DNA of 64,000 nucleotides, taken from positions 91,351 through 155,350 of the forward strand of contig KL647288.1 in the NCBI GenBank assembly GCA_000727475.1, read 5' to 3'. This DNA comes from Sarcocystis neurona (taxonomy: Eukaryota; Apicomplexa; Conoidasida; Eucoccidiorida; Sarcocystidae). Shown here one piece after another: positions 1 to 13,300 of the stretch; the stretch's first letter is position 1; the number at the start of each line of letters is the position of its first letter. The position numbers and the translations under genes were made by a program. Below the pieces are notes generated by a model. That model searched no databases. It saw nothing but the letters and a program-made list of their open reading frames with translations, and was not told the origin of the DNA.

Positions 1-2
1 CT

Positions 3-1153
3 GCAGGATTCACGGAAGCAGGTGGTAAGCTCCCCTGCTCGCTAAATAAGAGGGAAGAGGATTCGGAAGGATGTTGCGACATTCCACAGCAGGTGTCACG
101 CTCAGCCGGAGCCACACCGATAGCAAGACATAGAGGAAGATTTGCAGGAGCAGTGGATGGTGCAATAGTGCTAGAAGGCAAATCGCTTCTCTCTGGGGAC
201 GACAACAGTAGCACAGGCAAAACAGCAGATTATGCCACAGATGAAGAAGAAGAAGACAGGGAGGATCTGCTCTGGTGTGCTCGCTTGGAGCCGCGAAGAT
301 GTCATAAAATGACTACGCAAAAGAAGCGGCTGCTGCGTACGTGCGAAACTGGCGCTCTCGATGCAGATGACAGCACCAGCGGAGGAGCGCTCCTTTCTTA
401 TAAACGACAAGTCAGTCGGCTGCACGTAGAGCGTGTGAGACATTTTAAACTGCAGCAAGAGGCTGCTGCTACGCGGCTCCGACAGCACGAACAGGCGCTT
501 GAGGAGCAGATGGCACAGTTAGAACAGCAGCTGAGGGAGCAACAGCAGCAGCTACAGCAGCAACAGCAGCACGTTGAGCAACAGCAGCGTGCGCAGCAGC
601 AGCAGCAGGAGTTAGAGAAGCGCGCGCTTCAGATTCGAGAGGAAGGTCTGGATGCGCGTGAGAAACGCATACGCGAGCGTGAGCAGGAGCAACAGGAAGA
701 AGCACGGTTATGCAAGCAAACCTCGCTGCTAAAGGTAGAAGAACACAAGAAAAGAGTGGAACTGGAGTTGCAGGATGGCTTTGCGCAGCTGCAAAAGGAA
801 CGCCTGCAGCTGCAGCAGCAGCGACACGACTTGCAACTGGCAGAACAGAAGGCAGCAGAATCTGCCAGCGTGCTGAAGGCGCAGGCCGCAGAGCAGCAGC
901 GCCTCGTGGAATCAAATAGACAGCTTGCTGCCACGTGCGAAGAAAAGACGAGGCAAATTGAACGACTACAGGAGCAACTTCGACTGAATCACGACGCAGG
1001 AGGAAGACAGCGTCAACAAATTGAACTCCAACTCCAGGAACTGCAAAGCCTGAGGAGGGAGAACACACAGCTTGCTCAGCACGTTGCAAACGCACGAGAA
1101 ATGGAGGCAGATAGACAAGCGGTACATGCGAGAACTATCGAGGAATTGAAAGG
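3..1153 (+). CDS. Exon 1 of coiled-coil gene (5'-partial)
   Basis: Open frame with no stop back to position 3 and no convincing ATG near its upstream end, so it is a partial exon. From about position 390 to the end it encodes a continuous helix of Glu, Gln, Arg, Leu and Ala with short poly-Gln stretches near 540-610, typical of a coiled coil. It ends at a GG|GTAACA donor in phase 2. The in-frame stop lies just inside the intron (1155-1157), which supports splicing. The intron to 2235 is T-rich and ends in a TTTTGTAG acceptor. Confidence 0.75.
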
Positions 1154-4100
1154 GTAACAGGAAGAAGTCAGGCACCCAAAACTAGTATACGTGGTGCACG
1201 CGAAAATATATTAATCTTTCTCGGCACCCACATCCAACATGTATACATGTATCTGGTATGTTAGAGAGCAAGCAATCAGCGTGCTGTCTAGTTCTGTGTG
1301 CTGAAAGATACCTCTTAGCTTTAAGTCCTGCAGCACCTCTCACTGGTATATATAGAAAGATAATCAGTGTTTTTCATTCGCTTCGAGCAAGACGCCATGT
1401 CCCTCAGTGGTTCTTCGATGTGTACGCGCGCTTGTGCAAGTTTTACTATACTCCTCTCTTTGCTGCCAAATTTGTATGTGTGTACGTGCACAGATACATA
1501 TTCGTGTATCATGTAGGACTTGTAGTTGAACGCCTTGCGCAGGTCCATACGTGCAAAACCGTATTGAGAGACCTTTTATTGCAGATGTGGTTCTGTGGTC
1601 GACATATTCAAGTCTGTATCCATACGTGTATATACATGCATATCCATGCATAAATGCTGCTGTGTGCGCCTGGCATACAGATTTCTCTCTAAACACGCAG
1701 AGTGACAAGACAGTAATTCACGAATTGACTTGAGTGACGGTGCACAAACGCGTGCAGACATGGGTTCAGGGATACAGGCTCTCTGCACGTGCACGGGTAT
1801 CCTCAGACCACCAGCCTCCTGTGTAGATACTTTCTTCTCCACTTTATTTGTGCGTGACTTTAGCCGGAAACCATCGGAAGCAGGCTTCAGGGTACAAACT
1901 TGCTAACTTCTAACCACGCGCGTATACCCCCGATATGGGTGACGAAATTCCATTTTTACCGACTGCGGAGCTTGTGCGTGCAGTTCACCATTTCGACCGT
2001 TTTTATTTTTAGGTGTGAGAATAATTCCTTCCTTCCCATACACTTATGGTTGTGGGCCTCTATCTACACATCAGTTTACTTGCTTTTGTGCCTCTGTATC
2101 TCTCTATGTGTCTCGATGTTTACGTCTCTCTCTATTCATCCTTATGTGTCTCTACGTGTGTGTATATAGGTGCTCCACGTGCGACGTTGTAGGCCCGTGT
2201 GAACAGCGTCTTTGTCTGAATATCTTCTTTTGTAGGAGCCTAAGGGAATGCCGTTTGTACGCGCAGGACTTAAAACAGAAGGTTTCCGACCTCGAAAGGG
2301 AACTGGCCACTCTGCAGCGGGAAAAAGAGAGGGCAGTGCGCCGTGCTCGGGAAGAAGTGGAGCAGCAGCAGCGGCACCAGCAGCTGCTTCTACGACAGGA
2401 AATGCAGCAGCAGCAGCAACAGCTGCGGGAGCAGCAGGAGGCAGCAGCAGCCAGAGAGAAGCTACTGGCCCAAACGCACAACGAATTAGAAAGGCTCACT
2501 GCGCTGCACACAGAGCTGCGTGAGAGAGCCTCAAACGCGGGCGTATATGTCTCTCATCAGGAAAATCTTCCTTCTTCTGCTTTCTACCCGCTGCAGCAGC
2601 AACGGTGGCGGCTGCAGCAGCAGCAGCAGCATCACAGGCAGTTGCTGAACTCCGCTATGGCAGTAGTGCGCTCAACTGCAGAAGAAGAACACTGTTGCCA
2701 CGGAGAGAGACACGCGAGAACGCATGTACCTGAACAGCAACTGAGTCATCAAGTGTGTCGTTTAGCAGAAGAAGTAGAGGCTGCTTTACAGCAGACTGCC
2801 TGTGCGGGCAGTTCAGATAACATTTTGCGTAAGGAAGAACCACGACGCGGTGAATCATTCTTTGTGTTTATCCAAAGAAGCAGGAAAAGTGTCACACGTT
2901 TGTGCTGCTCGGCTGCTTGATGAACATCGTTTCAATTGCAAAATAGCGGGAAGGGTCCCCTCATTCTCCTCGCTCAAGACAGCCCCATGGTTGTGTCCGC
3001 TGCTGCTTCAGAGGGAAAGTCTGATCTTTTCCTTTCTGTGCTTGTTGGGACACCTTTCTTTGTGAGACTCTTTTGTTGTCTTGGCCACGAGATTAAAAAC
3101 TATGTGTTTTTCTTTCCATAAAATAGCTATAGACACTCTTTTTTTTGTTCCGTCTGACCGCTTCTTTTGCAGAACAGCGCCGTTCCTTCACCTTCTGTAA
3201 CACGCTGCCGTGTTCGGTACCGAGGGGCCTTCCTCGCTTCAAACCTGAAATTATCCTTCTTTCTCTTCTTCTTCTTCGAGGTTCATCTCCTTCTGTATCC
3301 TCGAGCGCCTCTCCTCATGCATCTCATTTCGTATTGCTTCCACTGACTCTCTCAGCTGCTTCGTTCACGGCTGTCACCACCCACAGTGCCTCGCCGTCTG
3401 ATCCGCCAGGTGAATCTGTTGAAATGGAAGGCATCCGGCAACAGTTGCTTAATTCTTTGGCTGATAAAAGAAGTCATGTCCCTAAACTGGAAAGACCCTG
3501 CATCAATGTTGTCCCCTGCCGCCAGTGCTGTTCTGCCTCCTCCTCCTACGCGGGGTAATTCTGTTCGAAGTGGTGCAGCTTCATTGTTAACGGCAACGTT
3601 TTTGGTGGCTGTCCTGGTGTCGGTGTGGTTGCTGTTGCGAGTCGTTTGCCTATCAATATCGCTGCGGCTGTCCGTCCAAATCACCGTGGATTCGTCACAA
3701 GTGGTACTGCGGTGTATCCTAACGCTTCCTCCTTACTCTAAACCTGCGGCAGGTGAGCTGCCTCTGCGAATTTGCCTTCCTGCAGACCCTCTCTCAGACC
3801 GCCTTGCTGTCGACGACGCAGCGATGGCTTTTGCTGAGAGACTTTTACGGGATCCTCTCCAACATGGGGTACAGCAGCAGCAGCAGCTACGGCCACACGA
3901 GCAGCAGCAGGGACCAGAGTTTCTCGAAGAGACCTTGAAGTGGGACCCTTCTCTAAGAGCTCAGACAGCAGACCTAGAGAAACGCGTGCAGCAGTTCATT
4001 TCCTCAGCGCAACAGTCGCAGCAGCAGCAGCAGCAGGCACCCCCGCAGGAAGAACAACACCAGCAGCATCCTGAGCCGCACCAGGGCTGCCTAGAGCAGG

Positions 4101-7100
4101 AGCAGCAGCAGGCACGGAGGTCGAAACAAACACGTGAGCACAGCGTCTGTTTCGTAGGAGACCCAGGTCTCAGAGAGTCAACGTTTTCTCTGCGGCTGCT
4201 GCAGCAGAACGCGGGTCACGGCCACCGAGCCAGCAGATCGCATTTCTCCGGTGAATGTAGCTCATTGTGTGGGTTGTCTTGCGCATCGGGCACTTCGTCT
4301 CTGTCGCTCCTAGGGTTTCCGGGAACAGCAGCAGGAAGATCAATGAAAGAAGAATGTTCCAGTCATGCAGCCGACGGACAATATTCGTCTCCTTGCCGCC
4401 TTCAAGTAGACTCTGGCCGTCGACTTCTTCCACATTGTCCTTCATCATTTGAGCGCAGTTGTCCTCTTCCTCCTGTGTCTGACCGTTTTCCCTTCCCTAC
4501 CTCTCCTTGCTTCGCAGCTACTTCGCCAGCTGCTCTACCGACTCCAGCGACTTCACTGCCAGTTGCTGTTTCAGCTCGTGTTGCTGCTCTTTCTTCTCCC
4601 CCTACCCTGCCAGAATCTTCTTCTGCTGCAGTCGTGTGCGCGCATTCGACGGCTTCTAGACCTGCCTCTGCCGCTACAGTCCGCTCTCCTCCTACTGCTG
4701 CCGTTGCCTCCCATACGGTTGCTGCTCATTCTCGCCCCACCAGTGTAACTGCCTTCGATGTTGGGGGGGTTGCTTCTTCTGCTGATGCTGCTGCTGCCCT
4801 TTCTCGCACTACACCTGCATCCGCCGCTGCAGGCAGCAACTCTGCTGCTGCGGCGTCTTCTCCGAGTGTGGTTGCTGGTGATACGCTGGCGTCTATTAGC
4901 CTTTTTGGGTCGCAGACCGTTCCGCTAACGAGGGAAGACCGACAGTGGAGTTCAGGAGAAGTTCCCTCGGATTTGGTCAAAGAAGGAGAAAACAGCTGGT
5001 CAACTCCTTCTCAGCTTCGCCCCTTGCTGGCCGCACAAGTTGTTCAGGCAAATGCAAGAGCTGCAACTGCTTCTGCGGCAGGGAGGGGAGCCGCTTCCCC
5101 AGGCAGGGAGTACAGCGAGATGTCAGCCGGTCTAGCAAGCCTTGGTTCCTCTGAACTATTTCAACATCCCCAGCAGCATTACGTAGAACCGCAGCAGCCG
5201 CTGCAACAAGCGCCAGAACAACAATGTAGTAGACACCCGCCCCAGCAGCAGTATCCGTACAGGGGAGTGACGTTGTCTAAGTCTTCTGGAGAAGTGAGTG
5301 AGCAGGATATGAGCGTGCTACTGGTGGGTGCGAAAGGAAGAAGTGCAGCACCCCATGCAGTTGCTTCTCCGTCGTCTTCTCCCGGGAGAACAGCAGAACG
5401 CTTACCTCAAACTTTTACTTCTCCGCAACAAAATACGAGCCTACCACAGCAGCAGCAAAAAGTGGAGCCCCCACACCAGCCGCTGTTGCAGCAACACTGC
5501 TTGCGACAGCAGCCACAGCAGGTGCTGCGACAGCAGCACCATCAGACTAAGGCGCACGGCGACAGCAATGTGATTTTCGTGCATTCTTCACAGCCTCCCA
5601 CAGTAATCCACACCTCCTCACCGCATTACGGGCAGACGGAAGGAGCTCTTGAAGAAGATGCTGCCTCTATGATATTGGTGCGAGGAGACGCTGTCTGTGT
5701 GGACACTGAAGGCCATCCGCACATGCACCAGCCGACAGCGGCGACAGCAGCTGGAAAGGCAACAGAACCACCAGCAGCAGCAACGGGAGCAAGGGCCACA
5801 CAAGGAACAGGCGGACATGCGCGCCATCTTCCTGCAAGAACCAGAAAAAAAGCGGCCGCTACCGCAGGGGGAGCCAGTGCAGGAGCAGTTGTTGCGGCAG
5901 CGGCAGGCGACGGCGAAGTAACAGTTGGTGACATAAAAGTAGGTTCGATAGAGTTCGAAGAAGGAGAAGTGCGGTCGGGAGAGCAAATCTTAGGACCGAC
6001 CGGCCACGAGCTTATTTGTAGTAAAGATGCTTCTATACTGCGACCGGCAGCCTCTCCATGGATGCGTGTGCTCTTGGGGAACAAAGAGCAGCAAAATTCG
6101 CCAGCCGCAGCCGCAGCGTTCACTCAACACGACAACTGCAGCAGGAATTATTCCTCGTCTTCACCACTGCACCAACTGACATCCCCAGAACACAGGCGAA
6201 CGCCAGCAGACAAATCACTGCCTGTGGAAGAAGCGGAAACGCACCATTCACAGCAGCAGGCACAGACGGGCATAGCTGCTGGAGCAACGGCAGCGCCGCA
6301 GGACGCAGAACAAGGTGATGCAGCAGAAACCGCCATCCACGACAGCGAGAGCGAAACAGCAGGTATTTACTTTACGTGTCACTGTCACTCATGTGCAGCA
6401 CTTTTGCACAGGAGAGAAGCACACCTAAGCTATCAACTTATTCACTTGTGCGTCGAATTATTCGGAGCCGCCTCTGTGTGTGCTACACACACGCACTTCC
6501 ATACAAACGCATACGCTTGACCCTGGCTCTAAGCGTACAGGTGCATGTGCAGACACACCGAGAAGGAACACCTGCTGACTGACAGTCACGTGTGTGCAGT
6601 GCAGGAAATAGCTGGGCAGGAGGGTGCAGGTCATAAGACGGCAGAGTGTCTGAACGTGCTTGAATTTTACTTTTTTCGCATGTTACTACTTGCAAGTGTA
6701 GGGAGAAGACTGGACAATACGTGTAAAAAGACCCTGAGTGCGTGTGGACGTGCAGTCACTTAGGGCGTGTATTTGTGTCGCTGCGTTCGGCTAACTCTGG
6801 CCGTAATGGACAGGTGTACTGTTATCCGGTTGTCAGCAGTAGACCTGGAGCACTTTTCACCTATGCAAATGGAATATAGAGATCAGCACATACACACAGA
6901 TCTCTGGTCTCTGCGTCCCATATAAATATATATACATATATATGTACAAGCCGCGAACACGCGTCTGGATCTGCATCTTTGTCCACACGTGGACACAGGT
7001 GAACTCTTACATTTGCACATACGTACATACCTGAACAACTACCGTCCTCTACACGCATACATAATAGACTCACAGATCCACATGCACTCATACACACGCG

Positions 7101-10006
7101 CACACACAGGAGCATACAAAAGGATGAATGACGGCATGAAGTCATGGACACACATCCAACTGCAAGTAAAATTACCATGCTGGCGTCCCAACGCTTTAAA
7201 AAAGGCCAGATATTTCCGCTCAAATAACCGAGTACAACGGCAATGCATGCAAGACATAAGGCGCGACAACGTTTGTGGCGAAACGTTGCCCGCTTTCTTG
7301 TCTTTCTGCTGCACCTCATTGAATGCTGTCAATTTCTCATCAACGTGAGACCTGAACTAATTAGTGAAGAACTCCCTGGTGGAACACCACCTAGGGGCAG
7401 CAGCAGCAGCAGCAGTTAAAGCATTTTAGCGGTGTGTCAGGGCACACTGTTGTCGTGTGGCGCGGTGTAGTAGATACGCAGAGGCAGTGAGGAGGAGGAC
7501 TAGGAAAATAGCGTGCTCTTCTGAGTTGTCTACAGGTCCGACAGCGTTGTTGACAGGAAAAAGGCGGCCGGTAACACATTCTCCTAGGTCCGTCGGTGTG
7601 CAAACCCCGAATGCTCCGGCACCAGAACAACAAACAAAAGACGCGTTACAAAGAAGAACTGAAAGCAACTATGTGGCCGCCCGGAGTCCTGCGACGGAAA
7701 CATCACCAGCACTACCACCAGAAGAAGGACTCAAAGGAAGAAATCAATGCGATGGTGTAGCCGCCCAGAGGCCAGCACCTGACGATGACACAGAGCTGCG
7801 ACACCGTCCTGACGCAGACAGCGCCACAGCGGAAAAGGCAGAAAAAGCAACACTGGGAAGAATTCACCCCGCGGAAACCTCTGGCTCTGGAGCAGGTGGC
7901 GGGACTGTACCATCGGAAAAGAAATCTCCTAACATCGCTGACGACTCTTTACCCCCCACGCCGCAGACTTTGGTGGCTTCTCCCCCGGGAGCTGCAGCAA
8001 CTCCTTGTAACAACAGCTCTAGGCAAAGGACGCATATTGCTGGTAAATCAGCGGGTGTTTCTGCACGGGGTGCGACTCTTTCTGCTGCTGCTGCTGAAGC
8101 AGGCAGATGTCCTGCTGCCGCTCATGCACACAGTGCAGACGTAGGGGAAGCTTGGATGCGCCACAAAAAGATTTCTTCACCGACACAACATCAGTGCTTC
8201 CCCCGCTTTCGTGAAGGCCAGCATTGTCTTCCGCACTACCGGCGCCAGCAGAAGCAGGAGCCTCAGCAACGCGAAGCAGACCAGCTGCAGCAGGAGATTC
8301 AGGAAGGTTGGGGAATGGCATTGCCCAGCAGCAGACAGCACACCTCACCCCTTCGGGGTGGCTCTGCTCAGCTCGATTTGAAGAAAGGAGAAGATTCAGC
8401 GGTCACAGCTGCAGTGCTTCTCCATCGTGACAGTTCGTGGACTTCCTGTCTTCCTGTACACAGAGAAGACGACAGTCCGGCTGCCGCTGACGCGTCTGTA
8501 GCAGCACTTCGTATATACTCCGGTGAAGCCGGAAGCACCTCGGGTGCAGCGGCGTCCGCCGCAGCGGAAGAGGGAAGAGCAGCGACACCCACAGCTGGTA
8601 AAATAGCGAAAGCAAGATTGTGTAGGGGAGAGCAGGCAGCAGCAGAAGGAAGATGGGCAGGAGAAGAGGAGAGACCACGCGGTTACTCAGCAGGGAAACT
8701 AGTGCATACGGTCGGATATAGAAGTGAGGGACGAGAAGAATCTGCCGTAGACTCACCGCGTTGCACTCCGTCGAGAACTTCTCCCTGCAGTCGTGCACCG
8801 GATCATCATCAGCCTCACCATCACGTTGCTGACGCCCGCAGACACATCTTCCCTTCTTGTCCTGCTGCTCCTGATAGGCGCGCAGCCTGCCAGGCAGCGC
8901 ACTCTTGCCAGGGCACGCCACACCGAGCAGCAGCAGTGGCAGGACGGCCCGCAGCAGCAGTACATGCGTGGTGCGAGCCGGGAGAGCAGCATCTGGCAAG
9001 GGCAGAAGAAGAGGGAGAGAGCCAGACCATGTCCATAGCTGAAATAGCGGGTGTGCCGACAGCTTGTGCAGCGAGAGCCGAAGCGACGAAAAGACGAATC
9101 TCCGCTACATGTAGCGTTTGTTCCTCTCGTGCTGCTAGTCCTGAGCCTTGCCGTGACGAAGACGAAGACGATGAATTTGCATGTGCCGCAGCGCCAGCAG
9201 GAGCAGCAGACAACAGCGCAGGTTGCTGGGCTTCACAAGGAATGGATCCGACAAAATCAGCAGCTACTTCCCCTGAAACATTCGCAGCAGCAGAGACAGG
9301 CCCCGCAGCAATCTATCAAGCTGCAGCTGCTGCCCCCACAATGCCAGCAGCAAAAACCGCAGCTGGCACACGGGTACATAGGCCAGCATCGCCGGCCAGA
9401 CCGGAGAAATCCCCACCCACCAGTAGGCGCGGGTCACCACCTTCACGACCCAACAAAAGAGTCTCCGTAGCAGAAGCAGGACCAGCGCGAGGGCAGGGCA
9501 GTCCCTGTCCACGAGAAAGGTTAAAAAACAAGACATACACGGTAGAGAACAGCGCTGTAGAAGGTGCAGCGCAGACGCGAGTCCCGGTACCTGCGCAGCA
9601 GCGGGTGACCGTGCTACAGCGGCAACAACAGCACCACCAGCACCAGCAACACAGTCAGTTCCACCAGAGTCATTTCTTACAGCACTCAGAGCTGCAGCAA
9701 CATGCCCAGCAGGATGACGTGCAGCAGCCGGAAGTAGAAACCACCGCGGCAGAGGCCCAGCGCTTGAACCACGGCACCGCAAGTCCATCTGCGGGGACGT
9801 GTTTCACAGTGGTTCTAGACACCGAAGCGGATGGAAAAAAAAGAGGAGGGACGGGAGATTCTGTTAACGGCAGCACCAGAAAAAAACTTTCTTACAGCCG
9901 ACCTGCAATTCCAGCAGGAGAAGACGCGAAGAAATCATGCACCAGCGTGTCTCCCTCTGCAAAGCGCTCCAGCCCCAGTTCTCGTCCCTACCGCCATCAG
10001 CACTAG
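3..10006 (+). CDS. Large coiled-coil, Gln-rich protein, multi-exon, 5'-partial (gene model)
   Basis: The reading frame is open from the left edge of the window, so the gene starts upstream. A phase-consistent chain of exons is 3..1153, 2236..2828, 3173..3409, 3786..6362 and 7482..10006, which adds up to 7083 bases, a whole number of codons (2360 residues plus stop). The first two exons encode a long charged heptad-like helix rich in Gln, Glu, Arg and Leu. The fourth and fifth encode disordered sequence rich in Ser, Ala, Pro and Gln. I do not recognise the family; coiled-coil scaffold or cytoskeletal proteins look like this, but that is only an analogy. The first junction is convincing. The third exon and the start of the fifth are the weakest parts, and two genes rather than one remain possible. 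Confidence 0.5.
2236..2828 (+). CDS. Exon 2 of coiled-coil gene
   Basis: Follows a clean pyrimidine-rich acceptor and continues exon 1 in the correct phase. The first 90 residues (SLRECRLYAQDLKQKVSDLE onwards) carry on the same coiled-coil pattern with Gln runs at about 2360-2450. The second half is less regular and His/Gln-rich. A TTGC|GTAAGG donor at 2829 gives phase 1. Reading through instead would stop at 2920, which would make this the terminal exon of a shorter protein. Confidence 0.7.
3173..3409 (+). CDS. Possible exon 3 of coiled-coil gene
   Basis: Preceded by a strong pyrimidine tract and CAG acceptor (TTCTTTTGCAG) and followed by a CAG|GTGAAT donor; both are in phase with the neighbouring exons. 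The encoded segment is Ser/Leu/Phe-rich and low in information. An overlapping stretch just downstream in the same frame (about 3420-3510) has helical character, so the donor may lie further on. Confidence is low because the composition resembles intron sequence. Confidence 0.3.
3786..6362 (+). CDS. Exon 4 of coiled-coil gene: long disordered Gln/Ser/Ala-rich segment
   Basis: An open frame of about 860 codons. It begins with plausible folded or helical sequence (AVDDAAMAFAERLLRDPLQ), then poly-Gln at 3870-4120, Ser/Ala/Pro-rich sequence at 4440-5150, more Gln-rich blocks at 5160-5560, and an Ala/Gly/Glu-rich end. Length and the absence of stops argue for coding, though CAG-rich DNA also keeps other frames open. 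The exon can end at CAG|GTATTT (6363), phase 1. No domain was recognised. The open frame extends further upstream to about 3386, but that part looks like intron. Confidence 0.6.
6363..7481 (+). other. Probable intron between exons 4 and 5; no gene seen
   Basis: TA-, TG- and CA-rich sequence with many short alternations and no ORF with protein-like composition. It starts at a GTATTT donor. A short CAG run sits at 7398-7416. The acceptor is not well defined: candidates are the AG at 7429, 7440 or 7481, of which only the last keeps phase with exon 4. Confidence 0.45.
7482..10006 (+). CDS. Exon 5 / terminal exon: disordered Ala/Ser/Gln-rich protein segment
   Basis: An open frame of about 840 codons ending at a stop at 10006. 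The composition is Ala, Ser, Arg, Glu and Gln with an acidic patch (RDEDEDDEFACAA, near 9160) and a His/Gln-rich block near 9620-9700. There is no recognisable domain, signal peptide or membrane segment. It may be the last exon of the coiled-coil gene or a separate gene whose first exon was not found. The opposite strand is also partly open here, as expected for triplet repeats, but its Leu/Cys-rich product is not protein-like. Confidence 0.5.
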
Positions 10007-10320
10007 GAGTTTTCCTCTCCTCCACAGCAGCCGCGGCAGCAGCGGCAAACACAGCACCTGAACCACTTGTATCTGCAGCTGGGAGAGCGTAACACAGGAC
10101 AACCACACCTGCAGCAGCACTACTATATCGATCATGCACCGCACGACCGAAGCAACCGCTTACTCGCCAGCCGCTGTGGTAACAACAGGAGGCGGGACGG
10201 AACAATAGCAGCACCAGCAGCAGCAAGTGCTACGCCACTCCAGAGAGGTACAACGAACGAAAGTAGCGGTAGTGGTGAAGGCACAGCCACTACGCTAGGG
10301 CGGAAGAAATGAGCAGTGCA
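10007..10320 (+). other. CAG-rich 3' flank
   Basis: The CAG-rich composition continues about 300 bases past the stop at 10006, with short open frames in all phases. It is either 3' untranslated sequence or a further exon; nothing decides between them. Confidence 0.35.
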
Positions 10321-13300
10321 GACGAGGGACGAGTGGACAGAATGCAGAAATTGGAAAAACCCCAGTCGCTAAGCTCTCGGAAGGCTCAGGCGTGCCAGCA
10401 ACACAGCGCTTCGCCAACGTCACTGGAAAGAAAGCGGAAAAGAAGAACATGAAGGAAAAAAAGGACAGAAGACGAGAAAGACTTGCATCTCTTGTGGCTC
10501 TTGTTATATACAAGTCCATAACCAGACGTGTGGTTTCCAGAGATTATCCCAAGACGAAGCATTACATGTCGGTTTCTGCACAAGCTCTGTATCCCGTTAC
10601 ACTGACAGACGGAACACGTGCACGCTCATGGTTATGGGCGCACGAGCACATGCGTACGCACCCATCTGTGTCTCAAAATGTACATTTATACATATACACA
10701 CATATATACACATAGGTGCATGCTTCCATACAGATCTGCACACATGTACACCGATGGATAGACATCTCCAGACACACGTGTGTACGTGTATACAGATAAG
10801 ATACGTGTACACGTACCTACTTTTCTGCAAAGGGAGACACTCACGTAGACACCGCCTCGGACGCGAAACACGTAGTGCAGGGCGGTCACACAAGCGTCTC
10901 TTCTGAGCAGTAAAGGAGTTCGTCGTAAAATTCTGACACATTTGGGAAAGCTTGTGGGTCTGGAGACGGAAATTCACATGGGGAAAAAAGTGCGGCTCCT
11001 CTGTGTGTGAAAAAAAAGACACAAGAGCATGACAACACATAGAACTGCGCACACCTTCGCGTTTGTACCGGTGTTTCCCCGTTATTGTTTGTATATTTCT
11101 GTATCTCCGACGGTACCTACGCATGCCTGCGGTCGCTCCAGAACATTTACTTGATGAGGCCAGAAGCTGCACGAGCGTCTTTCCTTCGTACGGGTCTACT
11201 TTAAGATGCGCCAGAGTCAAGCGAATGCCCGTCCTGCAACAGTTTTGTCTTCCACAGCAATCCCTCCTGTGCAGCACTTCCTGCACGCGTTTACGGACGT
11301 GTATACGTCGAGATGCGTAGACGTGTACCCAAGACCCACCCACGTATCTCACTACGGATAACGGTTTGAAAAGACTGGTCTTGAAGAGAAGAGATTCTTT
11401 CTCGAGAACGCGTATCTGTTCATCTGTCTTTCCCTCCATACATTTAAATATAGCTTTCATTATATAAATTATGCTCGTTGACATACGACTCCAAACTATA
11501 CGGGGCTGGCGTGGCAGTGTCCTCACTTTCGTGAGGCCGTAGTGGCCAAATATGACGATACGAATATGTCAATACATACAGCATCTGTTATAGCAAATAA
11601 AGTGTATACTACTGTGTACGTACATGAATGACCACACATGTATGGAATTGTGGTAATGTCGGAGATGGATTGTAGCAATTTGCTAATGAATGATGATGCG
11701 TATTTTCGTGTTTCGATTTTACACGTTTCCCTGTGTCAAAATTCCTCAGCCTTTATGTTCTTACTCTTCTGAAAGCGAAGATCCGAGCTTTGTTTTTTCA
11801 CACCTAGTAGACGTTCCCTAACAGAGGCTCTACCGGACTAGATCCGTGCTGTAGACACGATCCGACAAGCTGTCGAGCAGCAGGGTCTACCACGTTGTGC
11901 TTAGAGCCCTCTAGGGAACTACCTGTATATGGGGAGGAATATATCCATGCGACTATACAGACATCTAGAGAAAGGGACTAACACGGATTCGGCGACAGTT
12001 GCGAGACTACAGATCAACGTAGTTTACTGCGAAAACTGTGCAAAACTTCTTCACATACATTATTAGGCGAGTGCACGCTAACGTGCACGTACATGATCAC
12101 GCCTTCGAATTTTGTATGCCTTCACATACCCCTGTGCCTTTTTGTGTGTACCTACCAGTTTCTTTGAGGGGTCTATGCGTAGCAGTGTACCTGCATCTTA
12201 CAGTCTAAACATTTACCTCATTACCCACCTCTTGTCGATGTGCAGGACCACGCGCTTAGATGGACATAAGTGCACCTGTGTGTCTCTTTATCAAGTTGTC
12301 AATTCTTAGCGTACACAATTCTGTAGAGTTGTGGAATCTGCAGTGTCTATATCCCCGCGTTTGTTGACAGAAAGTTCTTCTATTCGGCGGCCACATTATC
12401 CGCGTGTCGCCTGCGTGCGCCACTATCCATAATTAGTGTCCCCCCCATTCATTCGTCAACAACAACTGATACACGAGATAGCAAAATTGTCCCTTCTGGC
12501 CAGCCAGCGGAATTTCAGACAGCTCCGGTTGTATTGCGACGCTCTATCAAACGTCATGACAAGGTTACGGGCGCTTCCTTGCTCTTCTTTATCAAAGTCA
12601 ATAAGTAACAAGGGTACGAGGAAAGACACCGGTGTGGTCTGTACAGAATGGTTCTCATGAGAGGGATATTCCTGTTTTCTTTGCATACTTCCAGAAAACT
12701 TCCCCCAACTTAGTATTGTCAAATTCGAAAATGTTGCTACCTCTGCAGCACTCAGTTACAGCCCACGCACTACCACTCTTCGGGTGCACAAAATCTTTCT
12801 TCCTGTTGCGTTCTTGTAACATATATTAAAAAGAAGAGTTTGACCGAGTGGATATTTTTCAGTAGTGAAAAGAAATGATGCGGACGACTAAATTCTGCGC
12901 AGCCGTTCATTGACAACGGCGGAGCAGAACTCGACTGTGCTACCTGTCCTACCACTAGAATGAAAGAGGAAGACTCACCAGTGGCGGTCTACTGCACCTC
13001 AGAGAAAAATTTTTATAAATCAGAGTCGTATACAGCAATAAGAAGTCCTTCATCTCTTCCGTAATAGGCATTCTTATAGCCAGCTACCTAGCTGCATTCT
13101 CGGACTTGGTATCAAAGACTCCTGTGTATACTTCGTCGTGTTCTCTACAGCTACCTGTGTAGTCGTAATTTTCTTTTGTCTCAAGCCCGTCCTCCCACGG
13201 GCACAAATCCACTCAGAACCAAACAAGGCAACCGATTTAGATTATCTACGTCCATCCCGTGTATACGCTTGCGCGCTAACTACACCTGTGACATGCTGAG

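Noticed and set aside
10597..11526. 309-codon minus-strand open frame
   Set aside because: Tyr/Ile/Val/Cys/His composition typical of CACATACG-type spacer DNA; no motif.
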